From: Amoebidium appalachense
Lineage: Eukaryota; Ichthyosporea
DNA length: 64,000 nucleotides
NCBI GenBank assembly: GCA_963693365.1
Contig: CAVNZM010000003.1
Location: forward strand, 744,001 to 808,000
Direction of reading: 5' to 3'
A program made the position numbers and the translations under genes. Below the pieces are notes generated by a model that saw only the letters and a list, made by a program, of their open reading frames with translations, was not told where the DNA came from and ran no database searches. Below, piece after piece: positions 12,849-58,048 of this stretch (the first letter of the stretch is position 1; the number at the start of each line of letters is the position of its first letter).

Positions 12849-12978
12849 ACACACAAACACACACACACACCTGCAACATGTCATCTATCTCTTGTTGTCT
12901 CAACTGCTGCTGCGCAATTTTGTCTGCAAAACGCCTCGGCGTTTCTGAAACCTTAACCTCCCACGGTTGCGGGTCCAT
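10677..12978 (-). CDS. CRTC: CRTC/TORC-like CREB coactivator with a duplicated N-terminal motif (3' exons not found)
   Basis: Exon A 12978-12871 encodes 36 aa from the ATG and ends DDMLQ at a donor that runs straight into (GT)n. Exon B, about 11481-10677, encodes about 268 aa and ends in phase 1 at GCAG|GTATGA. Exon A carries [17 protein letters not shown] (from residue 13); exon B carries [16 protein letters not shown] (from residue 48). Both match the CRTC CREB-binding helix, which in vertebrates reads [16 protein letters not shown]. The rest of exon B is disordered, rich in Ser, Pro, Tyr, Gln and His, as in CRTC regulatory regions; SIK/calcineurin control would fit the family but no site is proven. 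Exon B could start at 11484 (one codon more). CRTCs bind CREB bZIP and shuttle between cytoplasm and nucleus. The exons could instead be alternative first exons. The C-terminal activation domain is not located. Confidence 0.8.
11836..12340. repeat. (CA)n-rich degenerate tract in the CRTC intron
   Basis: Degenerate CACACA words with GCGC interruptions, plus GAGAGA at 12119-12147. They are intronic on the minus strand, where they read GT-rich. A purer (CA)n array at 12660-12712 and 12818-12870 abuts exon A. Confidence 0.85.
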
Positions 12979-14450
12979 TTTCTAAACCTTTTAAAAAAGG
13001 GAGGGAGAGAGAGACTCTGAGAAAGAGAATGTTTAAAACAGGTTATTGTAGAGGAGGCCTCACCTCATGTGTCTTTGTGAGAATTAGAACCAAGGGGGAA
13101 AAAAAAAATCCTGTTGAAGGTGATTCACCTTCACAAACCCTTAAGCTTCATAAGCGGTCGTGCTTTAGAGAAAAGGGACAGAGTTCTCTAGGGTTGTGAC
13201 CGAAGCTTCGATGGGGGAGAGAAGGTGCTTGTGAAGACTCTAGCCACCTAAAGCCGTCTTGTATGATGCTGGCTTACAAAAGAAAGACAACTGCTTGAGT
13301 ATCGATTGAATGAGCGTTGAGTTTAAAACCATGCACATTAGAGGCCACAACACCCCCAAGCTTTGGAAGAAAACAGCTGTGCAGTCTGTTGCTCAGATGA
13401 AACACGGGACTTGTGTTTTCATGTTAGGGTTTCTAGATGCGAAAGACACGTTAAAGCAGCTAACTTTCCCCTGACAGAGCTATCCAGCTATTAGCTAAGC
13501 TAGAAACTATATTAGAACAGAACTTATAACCATTACACATGTAACAATTGCAGGTAAATGTTTAGCCCAACGCCAAACGTTACACAGCTAAGCAAAACCC
13601 TTTGGATGAAACGAAGACGCGGTCGCCTGTACGCCGAGCCGAACATTTTCTTTTTGGATATCTCTCACTGCGAATTGCAAGTTATCCAAATGTTGTCATA
13701 TCTGCAACCATTTTTATACTTTGTGTTCATTCAGTTGCCCACAACAACGAGCAAATATTTCTTGACTGAATACTGCAATCTAAACGTATATAATTATAGA
13801 AAAAAAAATATTTGTAATTAACATGTTTTCTTAATATGCCAGTATATGTATATTTGGTTGGTTCATAATGAACTGTATATCCCTCGTGCGTGATTGAGAA
13901 AATATTTTCCTTATCGGATTGGTCGTCGTGAAAGATTTCATCAATCATTAATGCGCTTGTGTCCAAGGCCCGAAAATTGTAGCTTGTGGGTGTTCTATAT
14001 ATTTTAAGTTGCAAATTGTAAACCCCCCTTACGCTTCAGCATTTTTCACACATTTTGTTTTTTACTACTTAATTATTGAGGCATAAATCTAGAGGGAGGT
14101 AAAAGTAGAGACGGTTCTTGTTATAATTATCTGTTGCCGGCGGCGGCGCAGGTACCAGGATCCCGCATACGCAAGCCGGCAATACAAAAGACAAATTAGA
14201 ATTTCTAAAGAAAATTACATTAAAAATCCTATATTTCTGACTTAGTGAGTATTATAACAACAAATACTGACGAAAAAAGCACAAGAACCCTTGGCTTCAG
14301 TATCTAACACTCTGAACTGTGGCATTTTGCCCACCCATCTATTGTTGCTCATGACGTCACGATCTGGTGTGACGTCACACTACTGAGAAGGTCGACGACT
14401 TCCGGAAGAAAGGCTTTTTTTTTTTTTTTTTTTTTTTTTTTTCTGGGGTC

Positions 14451-14496
<46 letters not shown>

Positions 14497-14678
14497 AGGT
14501 CCGAATTTAAGTTGCATGCACCCTTATTGATAATTAACTGATTCTCGTGGGCCGGAGTGATAATTCATGTTTCTCAAGCCAATGAATACACCTGTTTATT
14601 AGATGTATTGATTGGCTTGAGAAACACATTATTACAGAAACTCTAGCACGCACACGTACACACACACACACACACTCA

Positions 14679-14714
<36 letters not shown>

Positions 14715-14743
14715 AGCTGATACCGAGTGTCTCAGGGGAGCCC

Positions 14744-14776
<33 letters not shown>

Positions 14777-14826
14777 AGCGAACCCAACTAATTGATTTTC
14801 TTAGTCCTTATGGTGCGTCGTCGAGT

Positions 14827-14871
<45 letters not shown>

Positions 14872-15447
14872 ATATATCAGCGCCCGACATCTATGTACTT
14901 GATCATGATACACCGCTGAGGGGATACTTCGAGCAAAACCCCCCCATACCTGAGACTGGTTTCTCTTTGCCTCGAGTAAACAGCGTAAAAAAAAGAATAC
15001 ATATGTTACCGTGAAATTCATCACAAGAAACCAATATTATCCTACAATCGAGAGAAAAATTGAGACATTAACATTAGCACTGAAACGTGATCATAGGAAT
15101 AGTATCGTGATCATGGGAATAGTATATCTATTGGGAGCAGGAACATCCAGAATTCGTTGTTTGCTAATGAGATATCCGTAGCTGCGCATACGTACATATG
15201 CAGGAAAACAGATATCCGTTATTATTATATCTTAAAATATTTTTCAAGTTGAAACTGACAGCGTCCAATGGGACACGGTTTTTAATGATAAATAAGGTCC
15301 AAACGAAAAAAAAAACCTGCATATTGACATCCCAGGAAAAAAAATAATTCCAGTGGCAAAACAACACCTATCTACTAAAACAGTTATATTAATTATGCAT
15401 CTTGCAACACATTCACTGTGCCCGGCACAAACATAAATCCAAGGAGG
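12979..15447. other. Intergenic DNA between the CRTC-like gene and TMEM50
   Basis: Largely unique, AT-rich sequence. It holds two full CREs (14352-14359 and 14370-14377), a T run plus G run (14415-14495), A runs (14745-14775, 14831-14864), and a hairpin at 14569-14625. A 95-codon minus frame at 14014-13727 has no recognisable family and no splice context, so I do not call it a gene. Confidence 0.6.
14569..14625. repeat. Inverted repeat hairpin, 22-bp arms, containing CCAATCA
   Basis: Arms 14569-14590 and 14604-14625 differ at one position; the loop is 13 bp. The arm contains AAGCCAAT, and its partner contains TGATTGGCTT, the word over-represented across the window. Confidence 0.75.
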
Positions 15448-19118
<3,671 letters not shown>

Positions 19119-19588
19119 CTTTGAGGTTTCTAGTTATGCTGAAGTTTTTTGGGGTGTTTCTTTCTTTGGTCGAAGGGTGACGTTCTGTAAATCTCGGCTG
19201 TTGTTTCACAGTGATAAAGTTGCGGCTCTGCAAATGGGACTGAATGTGGAAGACTGGTTTTTACGCTTTCTCGCGATGTTTTTTTTCTGGGTTTTACTTT
19301 CTTCTATACGTATTCAGCAATTACACAATATTCGTCTAGAAGTCTTTTGGAGTTTCGTTGTTCAAGTCATTTCGGTGCTGACCGTGATGTGAGGAGTGGG
19401 CAGAAGACCAGATCACGACAATGAACTATTTGCATACGCAAGAGGGCAGTAACTGTGAGCGGGTGTAAATATACAGGAAACAATGGTATCTCAGAGAAAT
19501 AAACGCTTTATAACAACCATAAACATCTCAATATTTGTACTCTCACACTCTGACTTTTCCTTCTTTCCTCTTTTTTTTTCAAATGTGT

Positions 19589-20534
<946 letters not shown>

Positions 20535-21456
20535 TCCGCGGCCACAGTGAGCCACTATGAATTTACCTTCCAAATATGGCTCTTGATCGCAACCTTGGAT
20601 TGGTGGACTACGGCGGCACTAATAGGCAGTGTGACGTCATGAAGCAAAGGGCTCACCGTCACAGTTGAAGCTCGCAGTACCGTTCACAGTTCACAGCCTT
20701 GTAACTAAAATATTATAGGGGATATAGAGCACTGAAATGGAGGTTAATACATACATACATACAAATATCAAAAAACATGTCTAGATCAACGATAGCTTTT
20801 ACACACTTTTCTTTGACGTGATGATAAACACCTTGCTTTGAAACTCTCACCATGTCGACGCTTTCTCAGAAATTGTTTTTTAGCTTATGACTAGTATTCT
20901 ATCGAATGATTACGTCATTGGTGACGTAAATTAACGCAGACTACACATGGGCCGTCAACAAATGTACGGTGTCGGACGGAGTGAGCTTGAGCGTGTGCGT
21001 TGTGCGATCGAGAGTGTGTGTGTAACGGTGTGTACACGTAGGTGTGTGGTTGTTGCATCCTCTCAATGACCAGCGATGCCTTTTCAGCATATGCTTATAC
21101 GGTATATTCAAGAGAAATAAGCAGACATTTTTTTTTTTTGCGAACCCGGTTTCAAATGGTAAACTGGCTTAGGCACATTTGAAACACCAGGCCATCATCA
21201 TCCATCCCCTACACCCAGTTCGCCATTTTAGGTTGGCTTCAAGCTACTTGCTTCATATATGCCTAGCAGTTTTACATCCTGATAATAGGCTCAAATCTGC
21301 GGTAGAGAAGCCTGGGGAAGTTGTACAGTTTTAGTTTTGGCACAGACGGGGACCTTATTCAAACATCACACACCAAACCGAAAGGGGGTTTTCAGCCAAT
21401 CCTTACGGATTCATAACTAGGTTTCAGCAAGCGCCGAACGTCAAAGAGTTTGCAAC
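20535..21456. promoter_or_regulatory. Upstream region of the four-helix protein gene
   Basis: About 0.9 kb of unique sequence. It contains a full CRE (20632-20639), GGATTGG (20598-20604) and a short (CATA)n (20748-20764). No TATA box is evident close to the ATG at 21457. No other gene is seen. Confidence 0.35.
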
Positions 21457-22197
21457 ATGACTTCTTCAGAGGTCGAGCCAAACAACACACCTGTTACAGC
21501 CACACCTTCCCAGGATGAAAACGACGCAACCACACAACCTCCCTTCCAACATGACAATACACATGTTCCCCTCACACCCATAACACGCATCAACGCTGAT
21601 GTGAGCTCTACTTCACTAATTCAACACCCAACCACTATAGATAATCTTCTGGATCCTCATAGTGATCGTGTACCCACTTATGAAGAAGTTCAAGCAAGTT
21701 CTCATACAAGCACTGTGCAAGTTCCTACACAGACAAACACATCACAACATGAAAACGATCACGTGAACGAAGACGATGAAGACGATGAACCAACAGAACA
21801 CACAAGCCTTCTTCCTCGCGCAAGCACAGGGGCAGCGACATCCGACAATAATCATCACTCACGATCCTACGTTTTCCCCAGTTTAGTCGCCAATTACTTT
21901 AGTACAAACCGACGCTATCCAGCTGTTCCACGCTATACCGTACAAGCACATGATTCAGACACGCATGAAACACGAAGCACAAGCGAGGAATCGCTTTTGC
22001 CCCGCTATGAGGATCTGGAGGGGCAGTGGTACGGAGAAGATGAAGAGGAGTTTTTCGAGCGACAATCGTTTTGCTGTTTGAGCATCCGCCTTTATCCATA
22101 CGGACAGGTAACAAGATTCTCTTTTTATTCCTTTCTTTTTTATTCTTTTTCCTCTTTCACCATCGCCTTGTGCCCACCTTACTCTCCCCTCCTTTCC

Positions 22198-22238
<41 letters not shown>

Positions 22239-22425
22239 CCCTCCTTAGCCTCCCCCTCGCCACCACTCTCCTTCTATTGTGTTGGGAGCCCCCCCCCCCC
22301 AAAAAAAAAGCAAAAAAAAACAAAAAACAACAACAACAACAAAAAAAACAATACACGCACATACTGAGACATATTGGAGGTTTTGCTTTTGTGCTTGCCT
22401 TCCTCCAAGGCTTATATCACCACCC

Positions 22426-22494
<69 letters not shown>

Positions 22495-23125
22495 ACATGT
22501 GTGTGCGCGCACACACACAGATTAGACCTTTCACACAACACACTTGACAAAGATTCCACACGCTAAACTTTTTCATGCACAGGAAGACATACACACACAC
22601 ACGTGCGCGCGCACATACACACACACAAGTTGCACTGCTGTCCTTGTCTTCAATCACCTAGCGCAAATATATGCTTTTTTCTCCTTACTTATTTTAACAC
22701 TCCCCACACACACCGGTATCTTCTTACCATTCTGAATATTGTGTATGGAGTGATAATCCCCCCCCTCCCTCCCCCCCCCCTTACCCCCCTTCCCCCCCCC
22801 CCCTTCTCCCCCCCCAACCCCTCTCTCTCCCCCCCCCCCCCCCTCCCCCCCCGCCACCACCACCACTAGCACCCCTCCCCCTAATTAGTCACACAAACGA
22901 GCACTCCTAATTATACCATCTCTTCCTTTCCAGCTCAGTTTGCTTTCGTTTTCGGCACCCGTTTGTGAATACACATCCCCTCTCAAAACAAAACTGCATA
23001 TTTAGCATCGGACCTTCCCCCCCACCTCCCAATTTTGTTTGTTTTTGCGTTTATTCGCACCTTATCCACTCTCCACTTCATTTCAGCCAGCCACACACAC
23101 ACACGTAAACACACACACACGCACA

Positions 23126-23213
<88 letters not shown>

Positions 23214-23407
23214 AAAAACACACACAAACACACACACACACACACACACAGCACACACTATCCCCCCCCCTCCCCCCCCCCCCCCCCCCCCCCTCCCTTC
23301 CCCCCCACCACCACACCCACACTGACTATCCCTCGCCCCCCCACCTTTCCCGTACGCACACCCACTCCTGCATCCCCCCCTCCCCCCCCCCCACCCCCCC
23401 TCCCCCC

Positions 23408-23463
<56 letters not shown>

Positions 23464-23626
23464 ACACACACTTGTGGCCCCCCGAGGATGGGTTCTTCTT
23501 ATGTTGCATGCTGACCGTGTTGCTGTTGTTGCACACTTTAATGTTTGCCTTTACATGTGTACTGCACCATGCTTCTCATCGTGTAGTTGTACTTAGTGAC
23601 CTGCTCGGGATTCTAACCCCCTCCCC

Positions 23627-23670
<44 letters not shown>

Positions 23671-23681
23671 ACGCACGCACG

Positions 23682-23718
<37 letters not shown>

Positions 23719-23747
23719 TTACACATACACATACACTTACACTTACA

Positions 23748-23792
<45 letters not shown>

Positions 23793-24035
23793 CCCTCCCC
23801 CTCCCACGTCCCCCCCCCCCCCCCCCCCCCCCCACGCCGCCTCCCCACACACACACCACCACCACCACCGACACCACCGACACCCTCCTGCCTTCCCCTC
23901 TCCCCTCCCCCCCCCCCCCCCACACACACACACACACACATACACACACCCACACCCACCCAAATCCCCCTTTTCCCACCCACCCACCCCCTTACCCCCG
24001 CCCACCCCCTCCCCACCCCCCACCCCCCCTCCCCT

Positions 24036-24072
<37 letters not shown>

Positions 24073-24592
24073 GGGCACCTCATACCGTTGGACCGCCCTA
24101 GGCCTTATCGAAACCATCCTGTCCGGTCTTACAGCGGGGCTGTGTGCCGCCACGATGCTCAACCCCGAATGGGCCCGTGGCCCGGACGGCCCGGTGTCGC
24201 TTCTCGATCTTTCCAGAGGTTACCACGGCGAACCGGGGCTGTTGGCTTTTCCCACGATACTTCTCCTTTTGTGCATATGTTGGATGCTCTTGGTCAGCGT
24301 GATGCCTGTGGCTTTTGCGTACGCTTTTTGGAGAAGACTTTTCCAACCCTGGATATCCCTCTCTGCGCAGCTTTTTTTGATTGGTTGTTCCATGTGTGTT
24401 CCACCACTGCTTGTAGCGTGTGAGGTGTTGTACTATATGTGCGCGGATTGGCCGGAGGGGTATGAGCGGAGCGCGGCGGCCCAGTGGATGTTGGGTGGAG
24501 CAACGTGTTCCAGTGCGGTGCTTGGGTTGTTGGGGATTGCGGCGGTGTTCCCGTTTGGGTGTGTGTGCTTTGTGCCTACGGTGCATGTGTGA
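21457..24592 (+). CDS. Unrecognised four-helix membrane protein with long acidic N-terminal tail
   Basis: Two exons, 21457-22107 and 24074-24592, join in phase 0 across a 1.97-kb intron (donor CAG|GTAACA, acceptor TACAG) into 389 aa. Residues 1-200 are hydrophilic and Ser/Thr/His-rich, with an acidic run ([12 protein letters not shown]) and motifs of the sorting/adaptor kind: [25 protein letters not shown] Cys pair ([13 protein letters not shown]) precedes helix 1. Helices are at about 222-242, 266-290, 300-325 and 345-368. The layout recalls claudin/MARVEL-like or tetraspan proteins, but I recognise no signature of those families. Both exons read in frame across the splice ([16 protein letters not shown]), which supports the model. 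A poly(A) signal AATAAA occurs at 25159. Confidence 0.75.
22200..24065. repeat. C runs and (CA)n arrays filling the intron of the four-helix gene
   Basis: C runs at 22201-22235, 23267-23293, 23402-23449 and 23633-23670; (CA)n at 22431-22492, 23095-23208, 23685-23790 and 24037-24068, ending at the acceptor. A dispersed-family copy in reverse orientation lies at 23473-23617. Confidence 0.9.
23473..23617 (-). repeat. Dispersed repeat family, diverged reverse copy
   Basis: Matches the family from GAGGATGGGTTCT to the CACCATGCTTCTCATCGTGTA segment. C runs lie on both edges, equivalent to the G runs of forward copies. Confidence 0.65.
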
Positions 24593-24743
24593 GTGTACGT
24601 GTGTGTCTGTGTGTGTCTGTGTGCGCGTGTGTGACCGTGCGTGCGTGCGTGTGTGCATGTTTGCGTGCGTGTGTTGTGGTGTCCGTGCGTGCATGCGTTG
24701 TGTGTGCATCTTCTGGTTGTCTTAAGGCGACTGACTCCGTTTT

Positions 24744-24776
<33 letters not shown>

Positions 24777-26025
24777 AGGAGGGGGCCGGGGGAGGGGGGG
24801 GGGGGGGGGGGGGGAATGTCGCGCGGATTTGTGCATGTCTCATTGGAGCATGTGATAAGTCAAACTATCGAATGGCTTCTTTTTCTGGTATTTTTATTTA
24901 TTTTTCCGGTATTTTTGGTGCTTTGTGTCCATGCTTCTTGCAGTGTGGTTATTCATTTCGGCACTGTATAACTGGTAGCAGTATGCATGCCGAGAGATTG
25001 GTAATGTGGTGAAATATCCCATATAGACCCCTTGGATTATGCTGTTTTGGGGCTTTATGGTGCAAATTTCGTATGATCTACTGACTGGTGCTGTTTTTGG
25101 TGGTAGTGTCAAGTTATAGTTGTACTAGGCTAATGTGGTGGTTAGTTTAACGAGTAGCAATAAAGTGCGTCGAAATTCACGTCATTAACCCTGTTTATCT
25201 GTTTTTATGTGTGTGAAGGCAGGGGCTACTAACCTAGAGTGCTGTTTTTGATGTCGCGGTGTTCTGGATATACTTGCAGTGTGATATTCTAGTTAAGTCT
25301 CTAAATTACAGAGGGATATATTAGTGATAGTCTTTAATTTGCGGTGAGATATACTAGTTTTGGTCTCTAAATTGCAGGCCTGGTGCCTGCATGTAGCGGT
25401 TTGGAAGTACTGAAACGCCTAAAATGATATCATTTTCCGTTTTTGTTAAATCTTCCAGATAAACCATTATCTATCCCCCCCCTCCCCCCTCCCCCCCCCC
25501 CCCACGCATTCAACCCCCCCCCCCCCCCCCCCCCCCCCCCACCACCGTTCGATTTCGAGTTTTTTATATTCAGTGAAATTTGTGTTTTTGAATTTGCCTA
25601 ACCCCCCCCCCCCCCCCCCCCCTCCCCGCCCCGCCCCTCCCTTTCACAAAAAAAAAGAAAAAGAAAAGAAAAGAAAAGAAAAAGAAAAAGAAAGAAAGAA
25701 AAAGAAATTCAAAGAAAGAAAAAAAAAAGACAAAGAAAAAGAAAGAAAGAGAAACAAATTCAAAGAAAGAAAAAAAAAAAAAAAAAAAGAAATAGCGAAA
25801 GAAAAGAAAATCTCTAGCTCCCCTACTGGGCCCCACCACGCCGTAAGATACCTGAACCCACCTCTCCCAGCTCACCAAATAGTGAGACTGAGATGCATAC
25901 GACATACATGTGACCACGTGTATAAAACTGCAAATATAGGATTATGATTAGCACTGCATGCACGTAACTGCTACACCATGATGGGGTAAGGGAACATGTT
26001 GCAATGTGTGCACGTGCACACGGCA

Positions 26026-26333
26026 AGATTTGTCTAGTATTATTGAGAGTTGTATGATGCATGCGAGCGCGATTTGTCTAGTGTTATTGAGAGTTGTATG
26101 ATGCATGCGAGCGCGATTTGTCTAGTGTTATTGAGAGTTGTATGATGCATGCGAGCAAGATTTGTCTAGTGTTATTGAGAGTTGTATGATGCATGCGAGC
26201 AAGATTTGTCTAGTGTTATTGAGAGTTGTATGATGCATGCGAGCAAGATTTGTCTAGTGTTATTGAGAGTTGTATGATGCATGCGAGCAAGATTTGTCTA
26301 GTGTTATTGAGAGTTGTATGATGCATGCGAGCT
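26026..26333. repeat. Minisatellite, seven units of 44 bp
   Basis: Unit: GATTTGTCTAGTGTTATTGA, then GAGTTGTATGATGCATGCGA, then a variable GCRM. Units are almost identical; only the last 2-3 bases of each (GCGC, GCAA, GCTC) and one internal base vary. Confidence 0.95.
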
Positions 26334-26444
26334 CGAGGTGCCACAGTGTACACGTGTACAACACACACACACACACACATACACATGCGCGCGCGCACAC
26401 ACACACGCGCGCGCACACACACACATACACGCACACACATACGT

Positions 26445-26514
<70 letters not shown>

Positions 26515-26835
26515 CTGGTGTGTGCATGATCATGTGATGTACTTGCGTACAACGTTTGGTGGTGGTCTTTCTTTTCGCCGTTTCAGCTTCCCTCGATCTC
26601 TTGTCACAACTTGGTTTTTTTTTTTTTTGCTCCCTTTATTTTAGAAGGTTTGTTTTGTCTATTTGAGAGGTTTTCCCCTTTCCTTTGCCTTTTTCCATTT
26701 CTTTCTTTCACTTTCCTTCTTCTTCTTCTTTTTCTTCCTCTTCCTCTTCTTTTTCTCCTTTTTCTTCCTCCAAAGTTCTTCTTTTTCTTTTTTCTTTCTT
26801 TCTTTTCTTTTTTCGTTTTCTTGTCTTTTTTTTTT

Positions 26836-26879
<44 letters not shown>

Positions 26880-27152
26880 GATACACGTCTTGGCCCCTTG
26901 GCCTCTTATGTCATTAGTTCTTGCACGCTGGAGACATGAATTGGTCGGAAATCTACTCGTTAGGATGACCCAAGTGGGGTGTTTAACTTCTATGTTAGTG
27001 GCCTTAGTGTTGCAAATTTGCAGTCGCGGCCCAGAAGGCCAATAAGTAGCATTCACATGTATGATACTATGGTTCACGGTTATGCAATTTTTTAATGGAA
27101 TGGTGTGTGTGTGTGTGTGGGGGGGGGGGGGGTCATCATGCGATCTTGAGTG

Positions 27153-27360
<208 letters not shown>

Positions 27361-28375
27361 GGGGGGAATCAGATAGATGAAAATTCGTCTTAGTGAGTCA
27401 ATCAATGTACAGTTACGCTTAACACTCAGCTGCCACTTTTATTCACTTCAACGCCCTAACTAGCCGCATCATCTCCCCATGTGTAAACGAAAGGTATTTT
27501 GAAATTACCAATTGGATCCCCCCCCATCCCAGGCCCAGGTGTAGCTCTAAACCCCACACACAGTGTCATACTCATCTTTTGCATCTGATACTACTATGCT
27601 TTCTTTTTTAAATTTAATTCTAACTAGATTGGATTTAGTGTTATATTTAATACTAAGGCTACGTCTACAGTAATTCTTCCTCAGGGTGAAATCCACCAAC
27701 TATTCAGTATGTAGCTCACTCACTACACAACTTTATTAATCTAAAAACTAAGCTAAACCGTTTAAACCCCAACACTATTCACCTACTTCTCCCCCACACC
27801 ACCACCACCAGTAACAACCCCAAAAACCATCACCAATTATATTCTAATACCCCAAACAAACATCATTAACCTAACAATAGCCCACAACACCACCACTAAT
27901 CTGATAATATTTCCCCACAACACTACCATTTATCCATCAAGATATATTTTTTACAGAGCGCCATCTAACTCCCTGCGGAAACCGCTACCAGAAAGATCAA
28001 CCTAATTAGTCAACTTGCACTAAACCTTAACTCAGTCATTCAACCATCAGCCAAAAACACGTTTATACAGTGGCATTCTTCAATCATCGTACATCATCAT
28101 TAGCCAAGCGCAGGCACCGAAAAACAAAAATACGAAAAAATCCTTAGGAAATATATTTGCGATCCAAGAAAGACACAATGTGCGGCCCACACCCTCATCT
28201 CCGAGGTCAAAATTTCAAAAACGCGCTGAAATTTCCAAACAGCTTCTTTACGTCTTTCCCAAAAATATTCGTCCATCGTCGGCGACTAGACTTGTCCACA
28301 TGCGTGCAATCGTCATCAATCCCTCACTGAAATTTAAAATCGATTTATAGATGAAGCCTCGAAGATGACGTCACT

Positions 28376-40079
<11,704 letters not shown>

Positions 40080-41275
40080 GGTGGCGATCAGTGGAAGATG
40101 ATGGGCGGAATTACTGGAGGTGAGAAGCAAGGGGCGAGGGGGAGGCGGGAATAAAGGTGGTGATGGTGGTGGGTGGACGGGGGGGAGGGGGGGGGCGGGG
40201 GGGGAGGCAAATGCCAGGGAGGGAAAGTCAGGAAGAAACTCCGAAGAGTGACTGACTGAGGATGGAAAACTACCAAAACGAATTCGAGGCTTCTGGGCTC
40301 GAAAAAACAGAGGGAAAACCAACGAATAAACAAGGTGTGAACCAAAAACAGATAAAGCTAGCAGATAACAGAGCTACTTCTACAAACCACGCCTGTGTAT
40401 GATGGCTGTATATATGCCTGTGTATCATACGGTGAAAACAAACGAGGGGAGACTGAAACGAGAGGGTGCCAGCTATTCCTGGCCGTTGTGGTTCGAGGTG
40501 CGCTGTTAGCCAATCATATTAGACCAGGAAATAAAAATGGTCTCCCTAAACACATTTGCAGGTTTGAAATCTAATATTGAAAAGCTGCAGCAGCAGCATT
40601 CCGATGACTTAGGAACAAAGAATAAGTTTTGAAAGTTGTTGAAGTAAGAAAGATAAATAAGCACTTAAAACAATAGAAAATATTATATTAAACTTGATAA
40701 GAATAGAAGGATCTTTTGAGGCCGTTCATTCTTTGTATGATAATGATATGTACCACAGTAGCAACCTCATAATTTGTTGACCCCCCCGCTATATGCCGCA
40801 GATGCTCCCCGGACTCCGTGTGTCTACTGGTGGAATACCTACATTGCAGAGCACACGCCCCGAAGAAAAATTGTTTCATAAAAGCCAATAAATAGTCATA
40901 ATAAAACTATTAATGTGTTACTTCAAAGGAGATTTATTCAATTGAGAAGTTTTAACGAGCCTCACCTTTGGGCACAACCAGCCGACTGTCTGAAAACGCG
41001 ATCTCAGCCGAAGCGAGCTAAGGGGTGCACCGATTGCTCATTTTATCACCAGATCTGATTGGAATAGTTATAATCCAATCAAAACAGATCTACAATAGCT
41101 GTTTTTGGTATCTATCTACAGCTAATCGGACAGAGAGGACAATAACCATATAAAGGTTTAGGCGGGAAGAAAAATCCAAAAAATGCAACACATTCCTTTC
41201 TCCGGAGTTCGAATAGGAAGCAAGACTCCGGGAGCTGTCACTTACACACGCCGTTTTTCGCATAATTACACCCTC

Positions 41276-41319
<44 letters not shown>

Positions 41320-41354
41320 GGTTTCATAACCCTATATTGATTATAGGTTTCATA
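40080..41354. promoter_or_regulatory. Shared upstream region of the divergent VASt and POGLUT genes
   Basis: About 1.27 kb between two start codons facing apart. Contains CCAATCA (40514-40520, 41074-41080), TGATTGG (41057-41063), and a (TTA)n microsatellite (41278-41320) 35 bp before the POGLUT start. Mostly unique sequence. No TATA box in a convincing place on either side. Confidence 0.45.
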
Positions 41355-56731
<15,377 letters not shown>

Positions 56732-57359
56732 GAAGTAGGTGTGAGGGCGGGAATGTGCGAGGAGAAAACAGAACAAATGTCGTGAGATATATTCTTTGGA
56801 TATGATGTGAAAATGTGCATATGGTTAGGATTATGTCAGGAATATCAAGCATTACACATACACAGTTTCAAAATCCCCCCCCCCTTTTTTTTTTTGCCCT
56901 TACTTCTTATTTTGACTAGGCCTCTATTCTCAGCAAGCGCAAAATTTCACGAAGCGAAAACATCAACATCATTATGGGCTAACACGAACCAGGTAATTTA
57001 AAATTGACGAAGTTGAACACCGGATTATGAACAAAGTAAACACTTAGCCCTATGAAAGGTGTTAGCCAACTTGAGCACACATAGATCAATACCCGGAGTC
57101 TTTGCTGTGTTTTGTTGTTTATTTTATCTCACGTTCTGCGTAGCTACCTGATTTCTTCATTATCGGCTTTTGATTGTTTGTACATGCTTCTATTATGCCA
57201 GTCATTCCTTAAAGTTTGACCGCTTAAGAGAACACACAGGAAAAAAACAATAAAATACCTGGCGCGCATGTCAGTGATTCCAAGCTTTCGATGCACTGCA
57301 AAAAAAAAGTCAACTTTTGCTCCATTTCTCAACTTCACATAGCTGGTCGCAAAGCACAC

Positions 57360-57424
<65 letters not shown>

Positions 57425-57482
57425 CACTCACTCACACACTCACACACGCACGCACGCACGCACGCACGCACACCACACACCA

Positions 57483-57545
<63 letters not shown>

Positions 57546-57861
57546 TCAGTCTGTGTATATACCCAGCTTTTCTTCATCGCTTTTCAAATTGACCGTTTGC
57601 ACGTGGTCCCCTTACTAATTACCGTTGAGTTGCCCCCATGCCCATATCATAATGGAGAACACAGAGAAATACAATAATTATTTAAACTCTATAGTTAATT
57701 AATTAATGCAACAAGGCCATATATGGTGTGTCTCAATTGACAGTCACCTAAACCGTTCTAATCTCAATGCCATATTCCCAGCAGATATTTTTAGTCGTTT
57801 CCAAACTACATTCAGTGGGTCGGCCTTTCAAATTGCTCCAGTACATCTCTCTCTCGCTCTC

Positions 57862-57940
<79 letters not shown>

Positions 57941-57977
57941 GCACACACACTCTCTCTCCCTCTCTCTCTCTCCCTCA

Positions 57978-58048
<71 letters not shown>

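Noticed and set aside
13727-14014. 95-codon minus-strand frame (…ALMIDEIFHDDQSDKENIFSI…)
   Set aside because: AT-rich single frame without splice sites, promoter or recognisable motif; length is compatible with chance in this composition.
26026-26333. CRISPR-like array (44-bp units)
   Set aside because: Units are contiguous without unique spacers, and the genome is eukaryotic; it is a minisatellite.
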